Part shown: piece by piece, positions 9,493 through 21,736 of the stretch
Numbering within the stretch: position 1 is the first letter of the stretch
Layout of the letters: the number at the start of each line of letters is the position of its first letter
Assembly: GCA_035222895.1 (NCBI GenBank)
Contig: JAVYIG010007504.1
Span: 1 to 64,000, forward strand
Reading direction: 5' to 3'
Source of the DNA: Strongylocentrotus droebachiensis
Taxonomy: Eukaryota; Echinodermata; Echinoidea; Camarodonta; Strongylocentrotidae
Length of the DNA stretch: 64,000 nucleotides
The notes under the pieces: model-generated
Databases searched by the model: none
Told to the model about the DNA's origin: nothing
What the model saw: only the letters and a program-made list of their open reading frames with translations
Program-made: the position numbers and the translations under genes

Positions 9493-10562
9493 AAGACCCC
9501 TGTTACACATACGTCTGAAAGTGGACTGAGGCCGGCCCCGGAGTCGGCTCGACGTATGTGTAACACCAACTTTTTTCGAAAAGCCGGACTGAGGCCAGAG
9601 GACTCAGTCCCACCTCTGGATGTGGTTTAAGGCCGGCCTCAGTCCCGCAATCGGTATGTGTAACACCAAAGTGGACTCGGGCCGACTTATAAGCGGAAGT
9701 GACGTAACCTGTCATCATTATCAACATAATACATCGGGTGCGCTTGCCACCTTCTCTTATGTTATTCTTTGTTTTTATCATTCTATCACTCTCTCTTTCT
9801 GTCTTTCCTTATGTTATTCTTTGTTTTTATCATTCTATCACTCCCTCTTTTTGTCTTTCCTTATGTTATTCTTTGTTTTTATCATTCTATCACTCTCTTT
9901 TTCTGTCTTTCCTTATGTTATTCTTTGTTTTTATCACACTTTCTCTTTCTGTCTTTCCTTATGTTATTCTTTGTTTCTTCCTTCTAATACCTTCTCTTTC
10001 TGTCTTTCCTTATGTTATTCTTTGTTTCTTCCTTCTTTCATCTTCTCTTATGTTATTCTTTGTTTTTATCATTCTATCACTCTCTTTTTCTGTCTTCTTT
10101 TATGTTATTCTTTGTTTTTATCACACTTTCTCTTTCTGTCTTTCCTTATGTTATTCTTTGTTTCTTCCTTCTTTCATCTTCTCTTATGTTATTCTTTGTT
10201 TTTATCATTCTATCACTCTCTTTTTCTGTCTTTCCTTATGTTATTCCTTGTTTTTATCATTCTATCACTTTCTCTTTCTGTCTTTCCTTATGTTATTCTT
10301 TGTTTCTTCCTTCTATTACCTTCTCTTATGTTATTCTTTGTTTTTATCATTCTATCACTTTCTCTTTCTATCTTTCTGGAGTCCGCCCCAACATCAGCTC
10401 GTGAAAAGGCGACGTGAGGCCGGCCTATGTGTAGACGCAAAATTGCGGGCCCGAGATCATGTGTAACAGGGGTTTGATGATCTCGAGGCGGCTTCAAATT
10501 GCAGGTGTGAGGCCGCCTCCGGGGCCCGCTTTAAAAGCCGACGCATGTGTAACAGGGGTCTT
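9493..10562. mobile_element. terminal-inverted-repeat element with internal minisatellite
   Basis: The ends are AAGACCCCTGTTACACATAC and its inverse (one mismatch) at 10541-10562. The sequence on both sides matches the uninterrupted second and third units of the surrounding array, so this is an insertion. Its flanks are GC-rich with repeated CTGAGGCCGGCC-type motifs and further ATGTGTAACA copies. The target duplication is unclear (TA is possible). It has no transposase: the long frames inside come from a 52-bp repeat. Confidence 0.8.
9750..10376. repeat. ~52-bp minisatellite
   Basis: About 13 copies of a unit containing TATGTTATTCTTTG, TTTTATCATTCTATCACT and CTCTTTCTGTCTTTCC, with 43-65 bp variants that lack parts of the unit. 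All plus frames stay open because the unit has no stops; the repeated hydrophobic peptide is not a real protein. Confidence 0.9.
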
Positions 10563-13545
10563 AGACAATTCTCTACCAAGCTCGATCACTTGCCACCATT
10601 TTTCATTTTGATCACGTCATCATAGTGAAAATTACGATGAAAGGGCACATATCAGAAATTTCTTAACTTCCGTGTTATGACTATGGAAGGTGAATTTCGT
10701 TCATATCATTAATCTACATGACATTGTTTTTTAGCAGTAGCTCGCTTATTTTTGCTCTATTTTGTGTCAAAGTTTAGTTGACCAGCCCACCTATACTTGT
10801 TCCAAACAAGTATTATATGTCCTAGTTTATTAAATATTTTTCTTATTCTAACCACTTTTTTGTTGGCAAGATAACTTGGAAATGGCTCATTCATATGCCT
10901 TGAAATTTGGCACACATATGTATAGGCATATGTACAAAGCACAATAACGTTTTCAACATTGACCTTCACTGATGACGTCATCGAGGCGCCATTTTGTAAA
11001 ATTTTACGAAATCAACTCATGATCATATCTTCAAAACCAAAAGCTATTTCTCATTCATATTTTATCATGATTAAGGTCAATATCCGTCCGGTCAATTTCA
11101 GGTCAAATAACGCGCGCTTGCGCGTACGTCCACGCGTCAATGCGCGCGCAAAATTTAAAAATGCTCAAAATCGTCTCAAAATCATTTTGCATACGTTTTA
11201 GGCCATTCTAAGCATATTATAAAAAATCGCGCGCGCGTTTTCGCGCGTAAAACTATTACACAACATAGAATTGCCATTTTTTTCTTTCATAATAATTCAC
11301 ATATTTTAACAAACAAATTGATACCATGTTTGTCTCTTTATGACTATTAATAACGGAATGATCGACCGTTTAACATAAATTTTCGTGCGCGCGAGCTCTT
11401 GTAATACATAGCATATATGGGCAAAAACATGCCTATACAAAATCCATTGTAACTCTTTAGGATACATGGTGATCCAATATTTGTTTTTATATTTTGTTAG
11501 AGTATGAATCGGAGATATGATTTGACCCTCAATTAACTCATGACGTCATCATAATGGGCTCCGAACTCATAATTTCAATTTGGATATTATGACGTCAGCA
11601 TATTTTTGGAAAATCAATTGTATCTCTGTAAATATTGATCCATTTTATTCTAAATTTTGATATGTTCTAGCTGAGAAGATTGTCTACAAATGCAATACCC
11701 ACAATTTTACATTTTGACAAGGCATCATGGCGTATATTTGCGATTAAAGGAGGCATGTCATTTTTTCACATTTTGCGTGTATTCTCTATGGGACATGATT
11801 TTTTCTCAAAAAATGGATTCTACATTCCCTTCTTTCGCGAGCAATATCTCCGTCGTTTTAGCTTCGTTTACGCTGAACTTTGAGTATGTTGTAGCTGAGA
11901 CAATAAGCTATCTCAAATGTACCCTTTATTTTGTCTTAATTTTAGTTGGACCAGCCCACCTATACTTGTTCCAAACAAGTATTACAAATCTAGTTTATTT
12001 TTCTTATTTCGACCCACTTTTTTGTTAGCAAGATAACTTTGAAATGGTTCGATCAAATGCTTTGAAATTTGACACAATTATGTATAGGCATATAAATAAA
12101 TCAAAATAACGTTTTCAACCTTGACCTTGACTGATGACGTCATCTAGGCGCCATTTTGTGAAAATCAACTCATGATCATATCTTCATAACCAAAAGTCAA
12201 TTCTCATTCATATTTATCATGATCAAGGTCAATATCCGTCCAGTCAATTTCAGGTAAAAAAACACGCACGTGCGCGTACGTCCGCGCGCAAAAATTGTCT
12301 CAAATTTATTTTGCATACGTTTCAGATCATTTTAAGCACTTATAAAAAAATCGCGCACACACGCATGCGCGTACGTTTTTGCGCGTTTCACCACTACACA
12401 ACATAGAATTGCCATTTTTTTTTCTTTCAAGATATTTCTCATATTTTTTCGAACAATTTGATACCATGTTTATCTCTTTATGACCATTAATAACAAGATG
12501 AGCGTCCATTCAAGATAAATATCCGTGCGCGCGAGCTCTTTTAATACATAGCATATATGGGCAAAAACAAGCCTATACAAATTCCATTATAGCTCTTTGG
12601 GATGGAACTGGACCCCCAATATTTTTTCATATTTTGATAGAGAATGAGTCGGAAATATGATTTTATGTCTCATTTGGCTATTAAAAAGATTTCGACATCA
12701 TCATAATGGCCTTCAAACTAAAAATAGGAATTTGCATATTATGATGTCAGCATATTTATGGAAAATTGATTGTATCTCTGTAAATATTGATCGATTTTCT
12801 TCCAAATTTCGATATGTTGTAGCTAAGATAATTTTCTACAAGCTCAATAATCACCATTCTTCATTTTGATGACGTCATCAGAGTGAAAATTTCGATTAAA
12901 GGCCTCATGTCAAAAATTTAATTTGCGTGTTATGACTATAGAAGGTGAAATTCGTTCACGTAATGAATCTACATGATATTGTTTTTTAAGAATTTTTAAG
13001 CAGTATCTCGCTTATTTTCGCTCTATTTTGTCTCAAATTTTAGTTGACCAGCCCACGTATACTTGTTCCAAACAAGTATTACATGTCTAGTTTATTTATT
13101 TATTTTTCTTAATTCTTGCCACTTTTTTGTTCGCAAGATAACTTGAAAATGGATCAATCTAATAACTTGAAATTTGGCACACATATGTATAGGCATATAG
13201 AGAAATCAAAATAACGTTTTCAACTTTGACCTTCACTGATTACGTCATCTAGGCGCCATTTTGTGAATTTTAACTTATGATCATATCTTCATAACGGAAA
13301 GTAATTTCTCATTCATATTTTGCACGATCAAGGTCAATATCTGTCCGGTCAATTTTAGGTCAAAAAACGCGCGCGTGCGCGTATGTCCGCGCGTCAATGC
13401 GCGCGCAAAATTTCAAAATGCTCAAAAACGTCTCAATTTATTTTGCATACGTTTCAGGTCATTTTAAGCATTTTATAAAAAAAATCGCGCGCACGCACAT
13501 GCGTGCGCGTTTTCACGCTTTACACCATGACAAAACATAGAATAA

Positions 13546-14040
13546 ATACAACACAATACAAAGCTCATGGATTTTAGGTATTAAATAACGGTCAGATAAG
13601 CATATTTAGATATCGTATTTATGACACTGGCATGTCAATAATTGGCGTGAGGATCAGGGGCTGAGTCCCATGAAGCTCAGGGGTTTTAGGCATATGATTA
13701 TGGTTAAATGAGCATTCAGGGGCCCGTCTTAGGAAACCTGGTGGGGTCCATGAGGTGGAGCCTCCGGAAGTTCAAGGGTTTTAGGCATTTAATTACGGTT
13801 AGATGAGCATAGTTTGATACCTTATTTGTGACACTGGCAGGTCACTAATTGACGGGGGTTAAGGGGGTCGAGCCCCGTGAAGCTCAGGGATTTTATGCAT
13901 TTAATAACGATCAGATGAGCATCCAGCTATAGGGCCCGCCTTGGGGCCATTGCATGGTGAGGACCAGGGGGTAGAGCCCCCGGAAGCTCAGGGGTTTCAG
14001 GCATTTTTTACGGTCAGATGAGCATATTTTGATACTTTTT
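13546..14040. repeat. degenerate ~120-bp tandem repeat
   Basis: About five copies of AAGCTCAGGGGTTTTAGGCA, then TTTAATTACGGTYAGATGAGCAT, alternating with TTTGTGACACTGGCAGGTCA or a GGGCCCGCCTTGGGG segment and an AGGGGGTAGAGCCCC palindrome. The inverse of the core also occurs twice at 17850-18000. Confidence 0.75.
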
Positions 14041-14439
14041 TTTTTCTTTCTCTCTTTCTTTCTTTTTCTCTTTAACATACTTGTTTTTTAAATGGAGGGG
14101 GGCTCAAGGCCCCAACCCAGCCGCTGTGCAGGCTCCGACACGAAGGCTTTTAGAAAAAGCATAGTAAATTTGGGAATTTGTAATTTTCTAACAAACGCAT
14201 AAAAAAGAATATTTTACAATATATAATGAAAAAAACACACACGCTTTCCCATCCTCTCACACTATTTGCACGATATGCGTGTATGCACTATCATAAAATC
14301 CTCCCTTGATAAACATAGGGGCATGCAGAATGTTTAGGAAATTTAATTCTGTTTAATTACTCTCCTTTTCTTTGAATGGAATATAATTTGTATGTGAATC
14401 AATGTGATTCAATGTTCAATGTTTTATTTTTTTCAGGGG
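14041..14439. other. spacer without recognised features
   Basis: Begins with a T/C-rich run and then AT-rich sequence; nothing coding. Confidence 0.4.
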
Positions 14440-14786
14440 TGGGGGTAAGAGCACATTAAAAACAAAAAAAATCCCCCCAAAACGCAACGACTCAGCCAGG
14501 GAGGGGGGGGGGGGGGGGGGGGGGGTGGGGGGGGGTAAGAGCACTTTTTTTTTGTTTTTTTTTTTGGTCCCAAAAAATAATTCGCACCGATTCAGCCGCT
14601 GAATAAGTGGGGGGAGGGGGGGCTAAGAGCACTTTTTTTTCTTTTTTTGGGGGGGGGAGGGGGGGGGGGGGGGGAGCACGTCCCTCTTTGCCAAAACGTT
14701 TTTGGCGAATTTGGGGCTGATTTTAACCAAACAAATTTGGTCGGGGGGGGGGGGGGGGGCACATGCCCCCCTTGGATCCGCCACTG
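14440..14786. mobile_element. hAT-like MITE remnant with poly-G modules
   Basis: The right end GGATCCGCCACTG is the inverse of CAGTGGCGGATCC, a common hAT-type terminus. Inside are repeated modules GGTAAGAGCACTTTTTTTT plus CAACGACTCAGCC, the inverse of modules found at 1270-1400 and 58030-58345. The left end and target duplication were not found. Poly-G lengths are unreliable. Confidence 0.55.
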
Positions 14787-14884
14787 TTAACGGAGCCGCA
14801 TCAATAACATTACAAAAAACATCATACTATCTTGATGTCTTTTTATTTCTCTTATTGCTGGCCTGGACATGTTTTGTTTCGATT

Positions 14885-15277
14885 TAAAGAGAAGGTTGAG
14901 TTCTGGCAAGAGGTGAAAAATAATTTGTGAGCATTACTCATTCTTATTATGCAAGTGTGGAAGAACATCAGATAAGACATGTTCCCTGAAAAGCATGGCT
15001 CTCCAAATGCCTTTATATTCTAAATATGCATGTAACATCGTAAAAATCGGGGGGCCGGCTTTTTACGCCACGTGTTCGTGTAGTCCCATATACATCTTTC
15101 TGTGCAAGTGTTTGTAACTTTACCAAGACTTGGCCAAATTTATTATCATTTTGATGATTCCAGAACCTTGCAATACACACAAATTCTTATATGCTAGATG
15201 ATTAACCTTTTCTGGTCGGTTCCACACCGTTTCTTTCACAATGCAATCGCATGACCAGAACTCAACTTCATCTTTAA
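14885..15277. mobile_element. MITE, family A copy 1
   Basis: Ends TTTAAAGAGAAGGTTGAGTT and the inverse CTCAACTTCATCTTTAA. The same element recurs at 32592-32958, and partly in opposite orientation at 24743-24945. Internal landmarks: AGTGTGGAAGAACATCAGAT and GTAGTCCCATATACAT. Confidence 0.75.
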
Positions 15278-15796
15278 CGCCATTATTAATTGGTATCACA
15301 GTGATAACGACATAGAAACATATTTTATCCAACATCTCCCAATGCAATGGACAATTCTCTTAAATTGAGATTCAATTTTTTTTCACATAACACCCAAATC
15401 AAACTAATGTCCTTTGTCAGAGGAAAACTGATGGGCCGAACAATGTGTCCGAGAAGAACAATTTTATCGGTAGTGTATAACTCTCTATAGATAGTCAATC
15501 TGAAAGGAAAAGTTTTTTTTTTTACAATATATCCTCCTGAACTTATCCTGTAATCAGAAAATATCCATTACTCTCTTTTAAATTGAATCTTTTCTATTTC
15601 TTCATTATTCAGATTAGTATTAGAATGGGAGAGAATATAACACATGAATCAACCAGAAATAAGTAAATTGTATCAAAACGAAGGTAAAATAAATTGAGCC
15701 CAGAACATACCTGTTACAGTTGTAGCCGCAATGAATTATATAGGGATGTTCTCGCGACCACTGTGAGTCCCAACTGTGAAGCTTTCTAATGCACTG
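15278..15796. other. spacer without recognised features
   Basis: AT-rich, no gene found on either strand. Confidence 0.4.
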
Positions 15797-16815
15797 TACC
15801 GTGTGTCTCAAAAAAAAACGTAACACTTTTGAAATGGTTGCCAAATTGAGCATATATAATTTTATGAAAAAATGTTGATATGTATGGAAAGCTAAAGGAC
15901 CAACCTTTCATATGATATGAAAAAATTGAAAAAAAAATCATGCTTCGATGAACAGTGTTCACTTAAGTTAGAGGTATGAAAATGGGCCTGCGCAGGATTT
16001 TTCCTTCCAATTTTGGACAGGTAAGTTACTTTTAGCATACAAAATAAGTTTGATATGAGATATTCATGATCGATGGATTAAGAGTTAAAAGGATGTTTTG
16101 AATACCAGTCCTTTCTCTCTGTCATTTATCAATCCCCAAACACCACCCCTGCCACACACACACACACACACACACACCAACTTCCACTCCCATCTTATTG
16201 TATCATTGATCTGGTAGATGTGAACAGGATGAAGGAAGAATGGGAAAATGTTAAATTGAAATACCGTATTCAAAATCATAATTGACATTATGCAACCCAC
16301 TCTCCTCCCCCCCACAACCTTTTCCCATCCCATCACCTACCCCTTGCCTTTTCTTTATCAGTTTTCTTCCGTAAGTTTGGTGGATCATCAATCACATTTT
16401 ATTCAGGTTTTATGAATGACCCAAACATGTAATAGCTAAGTACATCATTCATTATGCATTGAAAATACCAGAATTCGAGGTATTCAAAATATCCTTTTGA
16501 TTCAAAATATCCTTTTGATTCAAAATATCCTTTTGATCCATCGATCATGAATATCTCATATCGACCTTATTTTGTAAGTTACAAGTAATTTACCTGTCCA
16601 AAATTGGAAGGAAAAATCCTGCGCAGGCCCATTTTCATACCTCTAACTTAAGTGAACACTGTCCATCGAAGCATGATTTTTTTTTAATTTTTTCATATCA
16701 TATGAAAGGTTGGTCCTTTAGCTTTCCATACATATAGACATTTTTTCATAAAATTATATATGCTCAATTTGGCAACCATTTCAAAAGTGTTACGTTTTTT
16801 TTGAGACACACGGTA
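15797..16815. mobile_element. 1-kb palindromic element flanked by TA (Tc1/mariner-like MITE)
   Basis: Element 15799-16813 with ends CCGTGTGTCTCAAAAAAAA and the inverse. The inverted arms are about 280-290 bp (15799 to about 16080 and about 16520-16813) and nearly identical. The flanking dinucleotide TA on both sides fits Tc1/mariner target duplication. The loop holds a (CA)n run at 16147-16178 and ATTCAAAATATCCTTTTG repeated three times near 16486-16538. No transposase frame. Confidence 0.85.
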
Positions 16816-17205
16816 TATGTAGACTTCATGACTGCGACGATAATGCCACTTCCTGTGGGGAAAACCCGACTCCGCGCATGCTCGGTTGAGCTAGGCGGAG
16901 CCTGGGTTCGGGTTTTCCCACACCATGGTATTCCCCACTAGCATTGTGCAATTATTATCAAAACCAGATATAACATTTGATTAACCATTGAAATATTGAC
17001 GCCATATATAACACTGCACGCAAAACAATTAATTGCTTAGACAACATTTGCCATTTGACGTTTACGAAGCTGCAGTGAGCGTTAATATTAGCTTGCCATT
17101 TGTGGATCTTGAACTCGTTCACAACTTGAAAGTCGTTTTTTTTTGTCAGTCAGCGAAGAAACAGGAAGCTAAACATGTTTTTATTTGGCCTAATAATAAA
17201 ATAAA
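16816..17205. other. spacer with a small inverted repeat
   Basis: Near 16850-16930 the segment GTGGGGAAAACCCGACTCCG recurs inverted as GGTTCGGGTTTTCCCACAC, so another small foldback may be present. No gene. Confidence 0.45.
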
Positions 17206-17834
17206 CTAGCAGGACCCGTGGAAAATCCACGGGATTCTAGGGGAGGTCCGGGGGTGGGGGGTTAAATAGAGGCCTATGTGCTATCGAAAATAAAATTAGA
17301 TTGTTTTTTTTATAGTCAATTTGTATACTACACGCTGTTTGACCTTGAATGGCGCACCGTAAAACAAACTGTCAGGTATGATCTTGCATAATTACGATTT
17401 ATTTGCGTTATTATTGTTGTGATTTCAATGTAGTTTTCGTGTAAAGACTAAAAAGGCAGAAGCTTGGATTATGATTATATGTTGGCATTGTTCACCAAAT
17501 TTGTATAATTATTTTCAAAGTAAAGATTTTACGCGAACAATCTGACGGTTTATGCCAATATGTAGCAGTCAGCTGCATGCAGTGCACAAATTGACTCGAC
17601 TGTGTGTGTGTGACTGTGAGCGTAGAATCCAGTGAACAATTTTTTTTTTTTCGGGTGCTCGATCTATATCAAATTTTGGGGAAATTTTCGGGGGTTACTT
17701 TTTCAACTTTCGGTTTTTTTTTTTTCTTGGGCTAATTTTTCATTAATTCATTTAAGGATAGTTTGTTTAGTTTGGTAGCGTAGTGTTACGTAAAAAAGGC
17801 GTACTTTCTGCGTCAAGTTTCCTTGCCGAAAGTA

Positions 17835-18024
17835 CGCGAATTGTTTAAAACATATTAAATTGCCTAAAACCCCTGAGCCTTCGGGGGTTCGGTTCAGCCC
17901 TTTGAACCCGTGGACACCACGCCTGCAACGCGAATTGTTTAAAACATATTAAATTGCCTAAAACCCCTGAGCCTTCAGGGGTTCGGTTCAGCCCTTTGAA
18001 CCCGTGGACACCACGCCTGCACTC
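17835..18024. repeat. 95-bp tandem duplication
   Basis: GCGAATTGTTTAAAACATAT begins copies at 17835 and 17930; each continues CCTAAAACCCCTGAGCCTTC and GGACACCACGCCTGCA. The core is the inverse of the 13.6-kb repeat. Confidence 0.85.
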
Positions 18025-18090
18025 AACTCGCTTTGGGCTACTTGAACCCCCCCCCCCCCCCCCATACTGTGAAAAACGTTTTAATGCATT

Positions 18091-18302
18091 GATTTTATGC
18101 AAGAACTGTATCATAGTAAAAGTATTATCATGTTTTTAAACCACCATGACGACCGTCCCGATTTTCTTGTGAAAACGTTACTTTGAAAAATGATTTGATT
18201 TTATGCAAGAACTGTATCATAGTAAAAGTATTATCATGTTTTTAAACGACCATGACGACCGTCCGATTTTCTTGTGAAAACGTTACTTTGAAAAATGATT
18301 AT
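18091..18302. repeat. 106-bp tandem duplication
   Basis: GATTTTATGCAAGAACTGTA occurs at 18091 and 18197, each followed by CATGACGACCGTCC and GAAAACGTTACTTTGAAAAA with very few differences. Confidence 0.9.
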
Positions 18303-18869
18303 CGAAATTCAGTATACAACTATGCATGGTTAGAATAATCACAATCTAAGCTCAGGTTTCATACCTGTATTCACGAAACTATATTGAAATCGGGGCAATA
18401 ATAGCAATTTCAGAGTGTTGTTTACTCTCCTTACACCATGTGCACAGGCCTAGCTACTCCGGTCACCGCTACTCCAGGCTCACACACTCAGCTCCGAAAT
18501 CACCGGCGATCGACAGCAGCGCTCAGCTGCAGTGCAGTGGCAATACACCACACGTGTGTACGTGTGGACTCAAGGCGTACTATCACATCTATTTGCGCTA
18601 TTATTGTTGTGATTTCGATGTAGTTTTCATGAAAAGACCAATAAAACAGAAGCTTGGACTTTGATTATGTTGTCATAGATCACAGAATTTGTATAATTAC
18701 TTTTAGAGTAAAGATTTTACGCGAAAATAGGTCCATGGTTTGCGCCAGTTGTAGCAATCGCCTCGACTGTACTGTGTGCATGTGTGTGACCTGAGCGTGT
18801 AATACACGTACACTGCACTATGGGCGCCTGGTCTACAAAGAATATCCTATTGTAAGATGCCTTACTCGA

Positions 18870-19205
18870 GGAACGCCCGCACCCGTTGCAATGAGATTTG
18901 CTACACCCGTTGACGCGAGTGGATTCTCGTTTATCGTGCCTCTCTTTGTCTCTCTTTGATAATTAGACAGAGGGCGGGTGCACGCCTTGCCGACTCGCTC
19001 TCACGGGGTCGTCGCATTCTTTCAATCCACCACGCCCGCCGTGCTCTCGTCCGCCCGTCCTCCCCGGCACCCCGAAAACGCGTTTAACGGCATGGACGTC
19101 GGTCGCGGGGTCGACGTGGCACGGGGGTTACGGGAGACAGGCCTCGTGTAATTGTGCCGCCGTCCCCGCGCCACGGCGGAGGCGCGCGCGGGCGTGGAAA
19201 TTTTT
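18870..19205. other. GC-rich island
   Basis: About 330 bp of strongly GC-rich, CpG-rich sequence (CGTCCCCGCGCCACGG, GGCGGAGGCGCGCGCGG) in AT-rich surroundings. No coding frame. The composition recalls ribosomal DNA spacer or a captured CpG island; the origin is unknown. Confidence 0.5.
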
Positions 19206-19270
19206 TTTCATGAGGAACCGTTTTGTCCCGTTTTGGACCCCCCGCGGGGATTAGTGGTATTAATAATATA

Positions 19271-20442
19271 GATAAATAATTAAAAAATAAATAATTTAAT
19301 TAATAACAATTTTAGTTCTAAAAAATCAATAACAACAAATTCCTATATAGGAGTATGAAAAAGGAAATTAAATCGTTTTCTGTCGCCTTTCTTAATCACT
19401 AAATCAAATGTTGATTGTAGGTTACTGTTGTCTAGAGAATATATTGTGAAAGTGGGATGGGTTGCAGGAAGCATGGATGGGTTGGTTGACAATTGCAACT
19501 GAAAGTTCATACTCTTCTATTGGGCAACTTACTTCAGACACTGTCATCTGGTCTCTGTGCTTTAGACAGCAAGGTCCTTGTCTTGTCTACCATATCATCA
19601 TGAGCTTCTGCATTACATGTACAGGCACCTGTTTGTACAGAGACATACAATGAGTTCATTTTTATGGCATGTTCATGAAAGCAGTGTAAAAAAATAATTA
19701 TAAAGTGAACAGCAGGGTATGTTTTTGCAGAAATTTTAGAACTTGAAGTAAAGGTGTAATAAAATATCAACTTTGAACAATACCAGTACCGGACTACCGG
19801 TATGTAGAAAGGGATTTAGGGTTACCTAACTTTGGGTCCGGAATGTTTAAATACATTTATGTTTTGCAATAGATCCAGGATTAAGGTTAAGAATTAATTT
19901 TGTGTTACAGCATAACCAGTAAACAATTGCCAATGTCGTAAAAATCACTTACTTCTTTTAATTGGTAACACAGTGCTACAATATTTACATGTTTCACAAA
20001 CTGCAGGTCAGTGTATTATTACTTTACTAAAGCTATTGTAAATGATGGAAAGAAGTCTTTTATACTATTTCCCCTTCCACTCTTCATCATGTTTAAGCTG
20101 CTATCACAATACAGATGATGAGCAACATACATGCAGCTTCACCAGCACCTGCAAAATTGTGTTGGATGACACTTCATCCAGTGACCACAGCTCCACATCA
20201 ATTTCCTACACTATTAAACAAAATAATTAACATTATCCCTGGACCCAACACTCGACCAACACCTAACCCTAAACCACCTCAATCCCAATTGCAGCCCTCG
20301 ACCGAACCCTATACCTTTGACGAAATAAAGCCTGAAGCAGTCGTTGCAGGGGCAAATGTTGGTTCACTAAAAATGCCATGACAGACTCAAATCCTATGAA
20401 TTTATCTCTAATTATTTCCCAGATTGGTTAAAAAACATGTAA
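19271..20442. other. spacer without recognised features
   Basis: AT-rich. A short plus-strand Pro-rich frame near 20115-20381 has no family match that I recognise. No splice-bounded TTC39 exon was found here. Confidence 0.4.
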
Positions 20443-21700
20443 TATTTATTATGAATTACCAGTTCATTGTGCTTTGCTCCTCCAAGAGGCCATCACTTAG
20501 AGGTAAAGAGCAGAAATTCAAGCCTGGATCTCTTGACAGGAAGCCCTCCTTCTGGAACAGAATTATAAACACTTCAATAAATATTGACAAAATATGAAAG
20601 AAAATACAAATATAATAGCATTATTAAATATTGCTTGCCATTCCTTTTCATATTATTGACCCCCCCCCTTTCTACATTAACTTCAAATGTTAATTCTTAA
20701 AAGAGATACATTGGAAGTTAAAATACACTTAATGAACACTACAGCAACTTGTTACTAGACATTTTGATGCATAGCCACCCCTTTGCATCCCCACAGGTTC
20801 CTTTAGTACATGTTTCAATGAGAAACCATTTTAAAGGGAGACAAAAAATGTGGTCTTTATAAAACAGGTGGTCACTAAAGCAGGTTTGACTGTATATGCT
20901 TACCTTGTCTTGTGACGGTCTGTTTTCTCCAGGACATTCTTGTTTCAAGCACATTGTCAGAGGAGGCAAGCATTTGGTACTGCGACAAGTCTCAATGTAC
21001 ATTTTCCTGTAAAAGAGAGGGGGAATTTAATATTTAGAATGAAAATAAGTTCGATGAGCATTTGCAGAATTAACGTGTTTTAATTTGGATTTCACACAAA
21101 AAACCTCCATCATTATTAGGCCAACTAACAAAAATGGGGAGTTTCTCGTCCTTTATTTTCTATTAAAGGAGGAGGCAGGGCATTACTATTTACTATTTTT
21201 AAATTTTTTGATATTTTTGTCCAAGATGACGTCATGCTAAATATAGCTGGCCAAGGTATATTTATTAACAGATATTGTGCTCAGGCGAGTACGCAGGGGT
21301 TGGGGGGTTGAACCCCCCCTCAATTTTTGTGTGTGTGTGTTTTGGAGAAACCCCCCCCCCCCCGAAACAAACAAAAACAACAAAAAAACAAAAAAAATTG
21401 TGCTAATTATGGGTGACCCAAAAAACCTGACTTACCCGGCCAGGCTTTAAATTTCAATATTTTTAGGGCAAGGCCACTTTTCTGTGGGGCACATTCCTAT
21501 ATTACAGCACAAATAGAAAGAATTGGAAAGGGCACAACAAATCTCCAAGGCCAATGAGAGGGGCATTGAGGCCAATCAAAAGGGCATCCACGGCCATGAC
21601 CTTGGATTAATTTAAGCCTATACCCCCCCCCCCCCCAACAGATCGAAATAGCAATCGATCAAATTTTTGGGACAAAAAAAAAATTATTAAAAAGGTGCTC

Positions 21701-21736
<36 letters not shown>

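Larger units (their letters stand above)
8600..13545. repeat. ~1.1-kb tandem array (3.5 units)
   Basis: Units are marked by GCAAGATAACTT at about 8644, 10866, 12029 and 13133; the first unit is lengthened by an inserted element (9493-10562). Each unit has the same order: that motif; TTGGCACACATATGTATAGG; a TGACGTCA-like site with GGCGCCATTTTG; an alternating purine-pyrimidine block of GCGCGC; a second GCGCGCGT block; GCGCGAGCTCTT; a TCTCTGTAAATATTGATC segment; and a junction CAGCCCACCTATAC with the palindrome ATACTTGTT..AACAAGTAT (10793-10813, 11962-11982, 13059-13079). The last unit ends near 13545. No protein is recognised. Confidence 0.85.
17206..19270. mobile_element. candidate composite mobile element (unclassified)
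   Basis: It begins CTAGCAGGACCC with a perfect hairpin CCCGTGGA..TCCACGGG (17216-17235) and ends CCCCGCGGGG..TATTAATAATATAGAT near 19270. Such hairpin-marked, TIR-poor ends resemble Helentron-type non-autonomous elements, but this is a guess. Inside, 17370-17560 is repeated with divergence at 18590-18750. Two tight tandem duplications are also present. No rolling-circle replicase is seen. Confidence 0.3.

Noticed and set aside
9738..10466. Long hydrophobic open frames in all three plus frames
   Set aside because: They come from a 52-bp tandem repeat without stop codons; the peptides are repeats of a low-complexity Leu/Phe/Ser motif.
16085..16336. Minus-strand 83-aa frame with Val-Cys repeats
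   Set aside because: It crosses a (CA)n microsatellite in the loop of a MITE.
18438..18664. Short overlapping frames in the 18.4-18.7 kb mosaic
   Set aside because: They lie in a diverged duplicate of 17.4-17.6 kb, and the two copies do not share a frame.
20115..20381. 88-aa Pro-rich frame as a small gene
   Set aside because: No recognisable motif, and it ends just before a repeat copy; nothing supports it.
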